Made by a program: the position numbers and the translations under genes. Positions 6,723 through 19,258 of a stretch of DNA of 36,334 bases are shown piece by piece. The stretch's first letter is position 1. Every line of letters begins with the position of its first letter. The notes beneath the pieces are model-generated. The model searched no databases. It was not told the DNA's origin and saw only the letters and a program-made list of their open reading frames with translations. Origin of the DNA: JBKHDT01 sp049974825 (lineage in GTDB: Bacteria > Pseudomonadota > Gammaproteobacteria > Halothiobacillales > Halothiobacillaceae); the NCBI GenBank assembly GCA_049974825.1, contig JBNGDJ010000008.1, positions 1 to 36,334 of the forward strand. Direction: 5' to 3'.

Positions 6723-7175
6723 ATGCAAGTCATTCTTTTGAGCAAGGTCGATAACCTGGGCAGCCTTGGCGACGTGGTCAAGGTGCGTCCGGGTTACGCA
6801 CGCAACTTCCTCATTCCCTACGGCAAGGCCAAGCCGGCGACCAAGGAAAACCTCGAGCAGTTCGAGGCCCGCCGCGCCGAGCTTGAGCGCATCGCCGAAG
6901 AGCAGCTGGCAGAAGCCCGCGCTCGTGCCGAGAAGCTTGAAGGGCAGACCATCACCATTGCCAGCAAGGCCGGCAACGAGGGCAAGCTGTTCGGCTCCGT
7001 CGGCACCGCCGAGATTGCCGAGGCAGCCTCCGAGCAGACCGGCGTGGCAGTCGAAAAGCGCGAAGTCCGCCTGCTTGAAGGGGCCTTCCGCACGGTGGGC
7101 GAGTTCGAGATCAGCCTGCACCTGCACTCGGATGTCGATGTCACCATGAACGTGGTGGTCACTGCCGAGGATTGA
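6723..7175 (+). CDS. rplI: 50S ribosomal protein L9
   Basis: A 150-residue L9. The N-terminal domain MQVILLSKVDNLGSLGDVVKVRPGYARNFLIPYGKA is the standard rRNA-binding part. A long connecting helix rich in Glu/Ala/Arg (about 45-75) follows, then the C-terminal domain (GKLFGSVGTAEIAEA and FRTVGEFEISLHLHSDV). L9 binds 23S rRNA near the L1 stalk and extends away from the ribosome. The ribosome-binding site is weak (AAGAG about 11 nt upstream), suggesting coupling to rpsR. A strong intrinsic terminator follows at 7221. Confidence 0.97.
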   Translation: MQVILLSKVDNLGSLGDVVKVRPGYARNFLIPYGKAKPATKENLEQFEARRAELERIAEEQLAEARARAEKLEGQTITIASKAGNEGKLFGSVGTAEIAEAASEQTGVAVEKREVRLLEGAFRTVGEFEISLHLHSDVDVTMNVVVTAED

Positions 7176-7220
7176 TCCGCCGGCAAGTCACCATCGGGTG
7201 ACTGGCATCATCAGGCACTG

Positions 7221-7255
7221 GGGCATCGCGAGGCGTTACTCGCGATGCCCTTTTT
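7221..7255 (+). terminator. Intrinsic terminator after rplI
   Basis: GGGCATCGCGA (7221-7231) pairs perfectly with TCGCGATGCCC (7240-7250) around an 8-nt loop and is followed by five T residues. It should end the ribosomal transcript and separate it from dnaB-alr. Confidence 0.88.
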
Positions 7256-7361
7256 CATTGTGGGTTCCGCAGGCTGGCTGGTCATCCATCGCCGACCGCC
7301 GCCAGCAGATGCCTGACTCGACTCCGAGACCTGGACTGCGGACGCGTCGGGCCGTCCCGAT

Positions 7362-7370
7362 TGCTACAAT
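7362..7370 (+). promoter_or_regulatory. Possible extended -10 promoter for dnaB-alr
   Basis: TGCTACAAT combines an extended -10 TG with TACAAT, about 50 nt before dnaB and downstream of the rplI terminator. No -35 box of quality was seen 16-18 bp upstream, which is tolerated by extended -10 promoters. The call rests on this single motif. Confidence 0.4.
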
Positions 7371-7421
7371 GGCCGGCCGGATGTCCGGGCCGCCTTAGTT
7401 CGTCATTGCTGGATTGCCTTC

Positions 7422-8909
7422 ATGTCCTCCGACTTTCCCGAATATTCCGATCAGGAGCATGCTGCCGTTCCCGACCCCGGTCCGCTGCCGGACGACGAGC
7501 CGCCTCCGTGGCTGCAGGCCGAGCCTGACCACCCCGGACAGGGGAGTGCGCTGTCGCAGTTGCGCGTGCCGCCCCATTCGGACGAGGCCGAGCAGGCCGT
7601 CCTCGGCGGGCTGATGCTGGACAACCAGGCCTGGGAGCGGGTCGAAGGGCTGCTGGTCGAGACAGACTTCTACCGCTACAGCCACCAGCTTCTGTTTCGC
7701 GGCATCAACGAGCTGACTGACCGGAACCAGCCCTACGACGTGATTACCCTGGCCGAGTGGCTGGAGCAGCATGACTGGCTGGAAACCATCGGGGGGACCA
7801 GTTATCTGGGCTCATTGCTCGAGGCCGTGCCAACGGCGGTGAATATCGGGGCCTACGCCCACATCGTGCGCGAGAATGCCATCCTGCGTCAGCTGATCGA
7901 GGTGGGTACCGAGATCGCGCAAAGCGCATTTCGGCCGGAGGGGCGCAATTCCGATGTGCTGCTGGAAATGGCCGAACAGCAGGTCTTCGCCATCGCCGAT
8001 GCCGGCCAGAAGCAGCGCAAGGGCTTCCAGGCGATCCGTGACCTCATGGGTGAGGCGGTGGACCGCATTACCGAGCTCTACGAGCGCGACGAGCCCATTA
8101 CCGGCTTGCCCAGCGGCTTCGCCGATTTCGATGAGAAGACCTCCGGCTTGCAGAAAGGGGATTTGCTGATCGTGGCCGGGCGCCCTTCGATGGGCAAGAC
8201 GACCTTCGCCATGAACCTGGCGGAAAACGTCGCACTGGCCACGAGCAAGGCCGTGGCGGTGTTCTCCATGGAAATGCCGGGCGAACAGCTGGCTTTGCGG
8301 ATGATGAGTTCGCTAGGCAGGATCGACCAGCAGCGGGTCCGGACCGGCCGCCTGGAAGATCAGGACTGGTCCCGGCTGACCTCCGCCGTGTCCATGCTGT
8401 CCAACGCCCGGATCTTTATCGACGACACGCCGGCGCTCTCGCCCACCGAAGTACGTTCCCGGGCGCGCCGGCTGGCGCGGGATCATGACCTGGGCCTGAT
8501 CGTGCTGGACTATCTGCAGCTGATGCAGGTGCCCGGGTTCAAGGAAAACCGCACGGCGGAGATCTCGGAGATTTCCCGGTCGCTCAAGGCGCTGGCCAAG
8601 GAACTGGACGTGCCGGTGATAGCCCTTTCGCAGCTCAACCGCTCCCTGGAGCAGCGACCCAACAAGCGACCGGTGATGTCTGATCTGCGTGAGTCGGGCG
8701 CGATCGAGCAGGACGCGGATGTCATTGTGTTCATCTACCGGGACGAGGTGTACAACCCCGACTCGCCGCAGAAGGGCATGGCCGAAATCATTATTGCCAA
8801 GCAACGCAACGGGCCGATCGGCACGGTCAACCTGACCTTCCTTGGACGGCATACCCGCTTTGAGGACTATGCCCCCGAGTCCTACGCGGCGGGCGAGTTC
8901 GACTCATGA
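7422..8909 (+). CDS. dnaB: Replicative DNA helicase DnaB
   Basis: A 495-residue hexameric helicase that unwinds DNA 5' to 3' ahead of the replisome and recruits primase. The N-terminal domain begins near LRVPPHSDEAEQAVLGGLML (about 47-65). The RecA-like domain carries Walker A GRPSMGKTT, then VFSMEM, LIVLDYLQLM (Walker B), ALSQLNRSLEQR and DLRESGAIEQDADVI. About 45 residues rich in Pro, Asp and Glu precede the conserved start, a little longer than in E. coli (471 residues in total). The ribosome-binding site before the ATG at 7422 is poor, so the exact start is less certain than the gene. No intein is present. It overlaps alr by ATGA. Confidence 0.97.
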   Translation: MSSDFPEYSDQEHAAVPDPGPLPDDEPPPWLQAEPDHPGQGSALSQLRVPPHSDEAEQAVLGGLMLDNQAWERVEGLLVETDFYRYSHQLLFRGINELTDRNQPYDVITLAEWLEQHDWLETIGGTSYLGSLLEAVPTAVNIGAYAHIVRENAILRQLIEVGTEIAQSAFRPEGRNSDVLLEMAEQQVFAIADAGQKQRKGFQAIRDLMGEAVDRITELYERDEPITGLPSGFADFDEKTSGLQKGDLLIVAGRPSMGKTTFAMNLAENVALATSKAVAVFSMEMPGEQLALRMMSSLGRIDQQRVRTGRLEDQDWSRLTSAVSMLSNARIFIDDTPALSPTEVRSRARRLARDHDLGLIVLDYLQLMQVPGFKENRTAEISEISRSLKALAKELDVPVIALSQLNRSLEQRPNKRPVMSDLRESGAIEQDADVIVFIYRDEVYNPDSPQKGMAEIIIAKQRNGPIGTVNLTFLGRHTRFEDYAPESYAAGEFDS

Positions 8910-10057
8910 GCACAACAAGCTTTCGTCGCCCGGTGGCCTGGATCGACCTGGAGGCCATACGTCACAACGCGCGGATTGCCCGACGCCAGGCCGGCAGCCG
9001 GCAGATCTTCGCGGCGGTCAAGGCGGACGGCTACGGGCACGGCATGTTCCCGGTCGCCGAGGCCCTGCGCGGCCTGGTCGACGGATACATGGTGGCCACG
9101 GTGGGGGAGGGGCTGGCCTTGCGCAAGTCCGGGGTGACCGCCCGCGTCATGGTGCTTCAGGGCTTCATGGACCGGCAGGAGGCCCGGCAGGCCGCGCGCG
9201 GTCTGCTTGAACCGGTCATCCACGATCCCGAGCAGGTGGACGTGCTGCGTTCCGGGAATACCGGGCTGCCGACCCGGGCCTGGTTCAAGCTCGACACCGG
9301 AATGCACCGGCTGGGAATGTCACCCGAGATCCTCGCCGCGAGCATGACCCGACTGGCCGACTGTCGCTGGCTGCGCGCTGGGCCCGGGCTGATGACTCAC
9401 CTGGCCTGCGCCGATGAGCCTGGCAACGCTTTGACCGCGCATCAGTTGAAAGTTTTTCATGAATTCTGTTCGCAAGACCAGTTTGGTTTTTCCGAAACCA
9501 GCATCGCAAATTCTGCCGCGCTGCTGGGCGAAGCCTGCGTCGGGGGCGAGGTTGTACGACCGGGGATCATGCTGTACGGTGCCAACCCCTTTGTGTGCGG
9601 AAGCGCGGCCGATCATGGCCTCAAGCCCGCAATGCGCCTGACTTCGCAGCTGATTGCGATCAAGACCGTTCCTCGCGGAGGAAGCATTGGATACGGGGCC
9701 ACTTTCCGCTGCACGGAGGACATGCGCATCGGGGTGGCGGCCATCGGTTACGGCGACGGCTATCCCCGCCACGCGCCCACCGGAACCCCCGTTTCGGTCA
9801 ACGGCCAGCGGGCCGCGCTGGTTGGACGGGTGTCCATGGATCTGGTTACCCTGAATCTTTCGGGCGTGGATGCCCGGGTGGGTGACGAGGTCGAGTTCTG
9901 GGGGCCTGCCATTTCCGCCGACGAAGTCGCGGGACATTGCGGAACCATCGCCTACGAGTTGTTCTGCGGCCTCTCCGGAAGGGTGGCCCGGCAGTATCGT
10001 GGCCTGTCCGCAGATACTGAACCGCCGGGTGCCGCCGGGCAGGGGCCAGGGGACTAA
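8906..10057 (+). CDS. alr: Alanine racemase
   Basis: A 383-residue, PLP-dependent enzyme that interconverts L- and D-alanine for peptidoglycan. Lys39 in AVKADGYGHG is the PLP Schiff-base lysine, and Tyr263 in SIGYGATF is the second catalytic base. SIANSAALL, VRPGIMLYG and AIGYGDGYPR are further family blocks. The fold order is the expected N-terminal TIM barrel followed by a C-terminal beta domain. Start ATG overlaps the dnaB stop by 4 nt, so the two are translationally coupled; dnaB-alr adjacency is common in gammaproteobacteria. The last residues (TEPPGAAGQGPGD) extend slightly beyond the usual end. A partial repeat begins 9 nt after the stop. Confidence 0.96.
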   Translation: MSTTSFRRPVAWIDLEAIRHNARIARRQAGSRQIFAAVKADGYGHGMFPVAEALRGLVDGYMVATVGEGLALRKSGVTARVMVLQGFMDRQEARQAARGLLEPVIHDPEQVDVLRSGNTGLPTRAWFKLDTGMHRLGMSPEILAASMTRLADCRWLRAGPGLMTHLACADEPGNALTAHQLKVFHEFCSQDQFGFSETSIANSAALLGEACVGGEVVRPGIMLYGANPFVCGSAADHGLKPAMRLTSQLIAIKTVPRGGSIGYGATFRCTEDMRIGVAAIGYGDGYPRHAPTGTPVSVNGQRAALVGRVSMDLVTLNLSGVDARVGDEVEFWGPAISADEVAGHCGTIAYELFCGLSGRVARQYRGLSADTEPPGAAGQGPGD

Positions 10058-10065
10058 ACGTCAAG

Positions 10066-10120
10066 GCAAACTCTGTCCCAAGCCATCCCGGGCTTTGTGC
10101 AGAAACGCCCGGGCCGGCAC
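10066..10120 (-). repeat. Internally deleted copy of the multi-hairpin element
   Basis: GCAAACTCTGTCCCAAGCC followed by GGGCTTTGTG gives the terminal hairpin of the family in weakened form. It is joined directly to CAGAAACGCCCGGGCCGG, which in the copy at 3569 lies about 45 bp further in. The right half is missing. It lies between alr and the porin gene. It may be the source of a hairpin that ends the alr transcript, although no T-run follows. Confidence 0.65.
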
Positions 10121-10180
10121 GACGCAGCCCCGGCGAGACGTGAAAGACTGACGAATCAACGCAAGATTGGGAGAGATTCA

Positions 10181-11263
10181 ATGATGATCAAGGGCAAGAA
10201 GTCGATCGGTATTCTTGGTTGCGCGGCGCTGATGGCCGCCGGCAGCGGTCAGGTTGTGGCCGAGGACGGTGCGAAGGAAGGCGGCGTTCAGGCTGACTTT
10301 TACGGCTCGCTGCGCCTGCAGGGCGAGTACGTCGATCCGGGCAACCAGAACGTTCTGGGCGACTACTTCGGCCTGCGCGATGCCTACTCGCGCATCGGTG
10401 GCCGCCTGTCCTACTCCTGGTCCGCCGTGACCGGTTACGCGCACCTGGAAATTCCGCTTGATCTGGCCAACCTGAAAATCCAGGGCCCTTACGAGCAGAA
10501 CGACACGGGTTCCCATGCCGCGGACCAGCTGACTGACAGCGTCCGCATTGCCAAGATCGGGGTCCAGGGCGACTTCGGCAACCTGGCCTTTGGTCAGGAC
10601 TGGGTGCCCTACTACAACGCGATCGCCTACCCGGTGGACATGTTCAGCAGCTATTATAGCGGCTTTGCCACCTACTCGATCTTCCGCCGCAACAAGATGC
10701 TTGCCTACTATAGCCCCAGCCTGGCCGGATTCTCCTTCGCAGGTGGTTACATGCGTGAAGGCGGCAACCAGGAAGCGGACGGAAACTACGATGACCGCTA
10801 CCAGCTGACCGCTTCGTTCTCCTTCGGCAGTACGACGATTTCCGCCGGTCTGGACAACCAGGGTGGAGAAGGCAGCAACAAGCTCTACGGCCTTTCCTTC
10901 ATGCATACCATTGAAGAGGCGGGCCCGGGCTCGTTGTACCTCGGTGGCAAGATCGAGCGCTTCAACAGCAACTACGACAGCGGTTACGGCGCCGATGGCG
11001 ACACGGCGGCAAACCTCTACGCCGGCTACAGCATGGGCAAGAACACCTTCAAGGCGATGATCGCCAAGGTGGACAACTACGGTGACCGGATCATCCACCT
11101 CGGTTACGACTACCAGTGGAATGACAACCTCAAGCTGTTTGCCGAGTACTACAACGAGGAAGAAACCGCGGCCATCACCACCCGTCGTGGCGGCGCGGCC
11201 GACACCCGCTGGAATGCCGATGGCGGGCAGGTATTCCTCGTCGGTGCCCGTTACGACTTCTGA
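10181..11263 (+). CDS. Outer-membrane general porin (Gram-negative porin family)
   Basis: A 360-residue predicted trimeric beta-barrel porin. MMIKGKKSIGILGCAALMAAG begins a signal peptide, with probable cleavage after VVA before EDGAKEGG. The mature protein opens with ADFYGSLRLQGEY, a typical first strand of the proteobacterial porin family (PF13609-like). Alternating aromatic/polar strands follow (YSPSLAGFSFAGGYM, NLYAGYSMGKNTFKAMIAKV, KLFAEYYNEEE), and it ends VFLVGARYDF, the C-terminal Phe signal read by the BAM complex. Substrate specificity cannot be read. GGGAGAGATTCA before ATGATG is a good ribosome-binding site. It is monocistronic with a strong terminator at 11325. Confidence 0.92.
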   Translation: MMIKGKKSIGILGCAALMAAGSGQVVAEDGAKEGGVQADFYGSLRLQGEYVDPGNQNVLGDYFGLRDAYSRIGGRLSYSWSAVTGYAHLEIPLDLANLKIQGPYEQNDTGSHAADQLTDSVRIAKIGVQGDFGNLAFGQDWVPYYNAIAYPVDMFSSYYSGFATYSIFRRNKMLAYYSPSLAGFSFAGGYMREGGNQEADGNYDDRYQLTASFSFGSTTISAGLDNQGGEGSNKLYGLSFMHTIEEAGPGSLYLGGKIERFNSNYDSGYGADGDTAANLYAGYSMGKNTFKAMIAKVDNYGDRIIHLGYDYQWNDNLKLFAEYYNEEETAAITTRRGGAADTRWNADGGQVFLVGARYDF

Positions 11264-11324
11264 CTGGCGCCTGATCACCGCGCGGGGCAGGCTCCGGGAA
11301 TCAGCGGACCCTGCCTGAACACTG

Positions 11325-11357
11325 AAAAGCCCTGCCGGGTCCCGGCGGGGCTTTTTT
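11325..11357 (+). terminator. Intrinsic terminator of the porin gene
   Basis: AGCCCTGCCGG and CCGGCGGGGCT (one G-T wobble) form a GC-rich hairpin with a tiny loop, preceded by four A residues and followed by six T residues. It lies 61 nt after the porin stop codon. Confidence 0.88.
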
Positions 11358-11776
11358 GCAATGGCATGCGCCCCAAGCGTTCAAAGTGTTGTGCGGCGGG
11401 GACTGTGCGCCCCACTGCGGCGCAGTCATGTCCATTGGGCGGGGTTGTAAAAGGCCATTCCTGGCTTGGTGACCTTGCGCCTCCTAGACTTGCCAGTTTG
11501 AGAAGCTCGCGTGTATGCCCGGTTCATGCGCTGCAATTCAATGGCCTGCGCCATTGATGAGTCGAAACTCCGTTACCCGAAGGATGGTTGTTCTTCGAAG
11601 GCCGAACGCGAGAGGGCTTTCGACAAGGATGTCGAAAGGGCCGGACGGGGAGGCCGCCATGGATGGCGACAAAGGGGGTAGACCAGGGATGAATTGGGGC
11701 ATCCATGCCCCGATCGGAAATCTCCACAATCGTGTCGAGATTCCTCTTCAGACACCCCGGGGCGCCGTGATCAAAC
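11358..11776. other. Long convergent intergenic region between porin and gltB
   Basis: No credible gene is present. The stretch holds an imperfect hairpin (GACTGTGCGC...GCGCAGTC, 11401-11427) and the broken repeat copy at 11510-11743. Inside that copy is an inserted piece with a perfect 9-bp stem, CTTTCGACA/TGTCGAAAG at 11617-11638, with an AGGA loop. Short open frames here follow repeat sequence and lack ribosome-binding sites. Confidence 0.6.
11510..11743 (-). repeat. Degenerate, interrupted copy of the multi-hairpin element
   Basis: The left piece, 11515-11557, contains ATGCCCGGTTCATGC and CAATTCAATGGCCTGCG and aligns with the middle of the family. The right piece, 11696-11743, contains GGGGCAT-CC-ATGCCCC and GGAAATCTCCACAATCG followed by TGTCGAGATTCC; this matches the last two hairpins of the family in the same order. 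Between them is about 138 bp with no counterpart in the other copies, carrying its own hairpin at 11617-11638. The element therefore seems to have been interrupted, or two partial copies lie side by side. Confidence 0.65.
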
Positions 11777-11809
11777 AAAAAGGGCGATCCACAATGGATC
11801 GCCCTTTTT
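11777..11809 (-). terminator. Intrinsic terminator of gltB, bidirectional
   Basis: AAAAAGGGCGATCC pairs with GGATCGCCCTTTTT around a 5-nt loop (11791-11795). On the minus strand the stem is followed by a T-rich run 24 nt after the gltB stop, and on the plus strand by five T residues, so it can stop transcription from either side. Confidence 0.9.
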
Positions 11810-11832
11810 CGTATTGCGCCGGGTGGCGCGAA

Positions 11833-16296
<4,464 letters not shown>

Positions 16297-16365
16297 GGAC
16301 GGTGACCTCGAAGCTGTCGTACTACGGCAGGGCGAAAGCCCTGTGCGAAACCAAAAAGGGCACAG

Positions 16366-16394
16366 AGTTTACCGTTTGCGCAGGATGCGATCAA
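16366..16394 (-). promoter_or_regulatory. Candidate sigma-70 promoter of gltB
   Basis: On the minus strand, TTGATC (16389-16394) and TAAACT (16366-16371) are separated by 17 bp, giving a moderate match. It would start a transcript about 60 nt before the GTG of gltB, inside the 276-bp gap after the damX-like gene. A small hairpin, CAGGGC/GCCCTG with a TTTC loop (near 16327-16342), lies in the leader; its role is unknown. No operator for a nitrogen or leucine-type regulator was recognised. Confidence 0.45.
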
Positions 16395-16572
16395 TCGACC
16401 CCCATCGGTCACTCCTGGCCTCAAATGGTTTGGTCGCAGAAGGATGCGGGTGGTTCGCCGGGCCAACCGCGCCGCCTCCGGGGGAATCGAGCCGCAGGCA
16501 CCCCGAGAAGATATGCCGGACCACTCGGGGCTGGCAGGCGGTGATCGGTGGCCTGTAACAGTCTGATTGTGA

Positions 16573-18000
16573 TCACTGCGGGAGAAGCTGCCGAATGGCA
16601 TTGACGGAACGGGCCCAGGGCTTGGATTCGCGCAGTTCAGCCGGCAGGTCCTCCACTCCGCTGCGCGCGCGCGCCAGCGAGGGGAAATCCCCCCAGGTAA
16701 TGGTGTACAGCGTCTTGTCTCCGCGCTGCTGGCGGAAGACCCGAATCTCGCTGCGCTTGAGATCGTGCCGCTTCAGGAACCGTTCGATCCCGGCCTCGTC
16801 GCCCACCGCAGCCAACTGGACCACGGCCCGGGTGCGCGGAGTTTCCCGAAACCACTGCTCATCGCCCGTCACCGTCCGTTCGGTGGCCGGGGCGTCTGGC
16901 GTTTGCGCCACTTCGGGCGTCTCTGCGGGCTCGGGCGCGGGTTCAGGCGTCGGGTCGGCCGCGGGACGCTCCTGCGGTTCCGCTTCGATGGATTCGGCCG
17001 GCTCGGGGGCGGGGGGCGCAGGCTCGGCCGGCTCAGTGGGCTCGGTTGCCGGAGGTTCGGTCGCTTCGGGTTGCGGCGAGGCCGGCTCCTCCTCGATTAC
17101 CGTTACCTCGGGAGCCGGTTCAGGCGAGGTTGCCGGCTCCTGCGCTTCTGGCTCGGGAGGTGGCGCTTGTTCCGGGGCTTGCTCGGGCACCGGAGGGGAT
17201 GCCTCGGCCGCCTCCTCCCGCGAGGGCGTGAAGTCGTTGCTGCGCCAGGGATAATCGTCGGTCTGTTCGACCTGAGGGCGGTTGGCGATCGCTTCGGCCG
17301 GCGATTGCGTAACGATCCGGGTGCTCGTCTCGCGCTCGTCAGGGCTCAGCAGGAAAAAGCCCAGGCCCACGAGCACAATGACAAAGGCCGCCGCGCCACC
17401 GTACCAGACAACCAGGCTGCGGCGGTGGTCATTGCGTGGCCGGCTGGCGAGGTTGTCGTCCCGCTCGGCCACCAGGTCCCCGGCGCTCCCCGTCTCGGGT
17501 CCGCCCAGGTCCACGACATGGGTCATGATCTGCGCATCGCGCAACTGCGGGTGGGCCTCGATTCGCTGCACCGTGGGCCCGTCGGCGGCCAGGGCAAGCC
17601 GCAGGCGCCTCGGTGCCTGGCGTTCGATCATCCGCCAGTCTTCCAGCCAGCCGTCCAGTTCCGTCGCGGCCCACTGCTGCGCTTCCTCGATGACCAGCAG
17701 GACGCGCTGCTGGCCGGTCAGTGCGGTGGTAATCGCCTGGCCAAGCTGGTCGGCGGTGTCGATGCCGGGGGAAAGCTGCAGGGCGTCGGCCAGCGTCTTG
17801 CGAATGCGGGCCGGGTCGAGCGTGCCCGAGGCCCGGAGGCGAATGACCCGGATAGTCTCCGGCAGGGCCCGTTCTACCCGGCGCAGGAAATCGTCGCGTT
17901 CACCTGATTCGCCGCCACGCAGCAGGGTCAGGCGATCTCCGTACTTGACCAGCTGAACGATCAGCTCGGCCTGCTTCTGGCGTTGTTCCTCGTCAATCAT
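16573..18000 (-). CDS. DamX-like SPOR-domain protein with degenerate AAA-type N-terminal domain
   Basis: A 475-residue inner-membrane protein. Residues 1-165 look like a small AAA/ExeA-type domain: LTLLRGGESGERDDF sits where a P-loop should be but lacks the Lys, and VLLVIEEAQQW resembles Walker B. One membrane helix lies near 196-218, followed by a long Pro/Glu/Ala-rich periplasmic linker (about 255-385) and a C-terminal SPOR domain (about 396-475; VVQLAAVGDEAGIERFL, YTITWGDFPSLARARSGVEDL). SPOR domains bind glycan strands stripped of stem peptides at the septum, so a role at division is likely. The same gene type sits between aroB and gltB in Pseudomonas. The start is uncertain: 18000 was preferred over an in-frame ATG at 18045 because the N-terminus then reads as a normal charged start; neither has a good ribosome-binding site. 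Confidence 0.85.
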   Translation of the reverse strand: MIDEEQRQKQAELIVQLVKYGDRLTLLRGGESGERDDFLRRVERALPETIRVIRLRASGTLDPARIRKTLADALQLSPGIDTADQLGQAITTALTGQQRVLLVIEEAQQWAATELDGWLEDWRMIERQAPRRLRLALAADGPTVQRIEAHPQLRDAQIMTHVVDLGGPETGSAGDLVAERDDNLASRPRNDHRRSLVVWYGGAAAFVIVLVGLGFFLLSPDERETSTRIVTQSPAEAIANRPQVEQTDDYPWRSNDFTPSREEAAEASPPVPEQAPEQAPPPEPEAQEPATSPEPAPEVTVIEEEPASPQPEATEPPATEPTEPAEPAPPAPEPAESIEAEPQERPAADPTPEPAPEPAETPEVAQTPDAPATERTVTGDEQWFRETPRTRAVVQLAAVGDEAGIERFLKRHDLKRSEIRVFRQQRGDKTLYTITWGDFPSLARARSGVEDLPAELRESKPWARSVNAIRQLLPQ

Positions 18001-18085
18001 CTGGCAGATTCCGTGGTTTGCGCTCTGGACGGTTTGGCGGATCACCCGATCGGCAATGCCCGCATTTTTGCCGAAATTGCTTTGA

Positions 18086-19186
18086 TCAGGCTTTGCCGGG
18101 CGCTTCGATGACCGGCGTGTTCTCGAGCGTCTCGCGAATCAGTGATTCGGGCACCTGGTCGGTCAGGACAGCCGAGCCGAGTTCGCGCAGCAGGACCAGC
18201 CTCAGCGCGCCGTCGAGGACCTTCTTGTCCGCGCTCATCAGCTGGCGCAGGTTGTCCGGCGACAGGGACTCCGGCCGACCCGTGGGCAGCCGCGCCCGCT
18301 CGATCAGGGAGATTGTCCTTGCCTGCTCCGCTTCCCCGATCCAGCCCAGCCGCTGGGAGAGGTCGGCGGCCATGCAGATGCCGGCCCCGACGGCTTCGCC
18401 GTGAAGCCATTCTCCGTAGCCCAGCCCGGCCTCGATGGCATGACCAAAGGTGTGGCCGAGGTTGAGCAGGGCCCGCAGACCCGATTCGCGTTCATCCTGC
18501 CGGACAATCTCGGCCTTGATGGCGCAGGAACGGCGGATCGCCTCGGTCAGGGCTTCGGCATCGCGCGCGAGCAGCCGGTCGAGATGCTGGTCGATCCAGT
18601 CGAGGAACTCGCGATCCCAGAGCAGTCCGTATTTGATGACTTCGGCCAGGCCCGCGCTCAGTTCCCGATCGGGCAGGGTGTCGAGTGTCTCCGTGTCTGC
18701 GATCACGCAGCGCGGCTGGTAAAAGGCGCCGATCATGTTTTTGGCGCCGGGATGGTTGACGCCGGTCTTGCCGCCGACCGAAGAGTCCACCTGCGCGAGC
18801 AGGGTGGTGGGCACCTGGACAAAATGCACGCCGCGCTGGTAACAGGCGGCCGCGAAGCCCGTGATGTCGCCGATCACCCCGCCGCCCAGGGCAATCAGCG
18901 TGGTATTGCGATCGAAGCGGCCCGAGACAAGCTCGTCGAAAATCTGGCCAAGCACGGCCATGTTCTTGTACTGCTCGCCATCGGGTAGGGTGACGGTACT
19001 GTGCCGAAGCCCTTCGAGCGCCCCGTCGAGCCTGTCGCGATACAGGGGGCCGACCGTGGTGTTGGTCACGACGACGGCGGAATTGCCCGGGATGTAGCGG
19101 GCAAGCAGTTGCGGGTCGGACAGCAGGCCGGCCCCGATCAGAATCGGGTAGCTGCGATCGCCCAGTTCGACATTCAGTGTTTTCAT
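18086..19186 (-). CDS. aroB: 3-dehydroquinate synthase
   Basis: A 366-residue, NAD- and metal-dependent cytoplasmic enzyme catalysing the second step of the shikimate pathway (DAHP to 3-dehydroquinate). Visible are DGEQYKN, the NAD-binding ALGGGVIGDITGFAAA, VPTTLLAQVDSSVGGKTGVN, the LAEVIKYGLL block with a metal-ligand Glu, and LNLGHTFGHAIE plus LHGEAVGAG, which carry the metal-ligand His residues. Length is normal (E. coli 362). The ribosome-binding site before the ATG is weak. It follows aroK by 72 nt and precedes the SPOR gene, the common gammaproteobacterial order. Confidence 0.97.
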   Translation of the reverse strand: MKTLNVELGDRSYPILIGAGLLSDPQLLARYIPGNSAVVVTNTTVGPLYRDRLDGALEGLRHSTVTLPDGEQYKNMAVLGQIFDELVSGRFDRNTTLIALGGGVIGDITGFAAACYQRGVHFVQVPTTLLAQVDSSVGGKTGVNHPGAKNMIGAFYQPRCVIADTETLDTLPDRELSAGLAEVIKYGLLWDREFLDWIDQHLDRLLARDAEALTEAIRRSCAIKAEIVRQDERESGLRALLNLGHTFGHAIEAGLGYGEWLHGEAVGAGICMAADLSQRLGWIGEAEQARTISLIERARLPTGRPESLSPDNLRQLMSADKKVLDGALRLVLLRELGSAVLTDQVPESLIRETLENTPVIEAPGKA

Positions 19187-19258
19187 GTGCTCGTGTCGGG
19201 TAATGATCTGCGAACAGCGGCAGGCACGGCGGCTGCCGCCCGTCCGATCCGCCCGATG

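Noticed and set aside
16765..17907. Plus-strand open frame of 380 codons opposite the DamX-like gene
   Set aside because: Arg/Gly-rich shadow of the Pro/Glu-rich linker on the other strand; no ribosome-binding site or domain.
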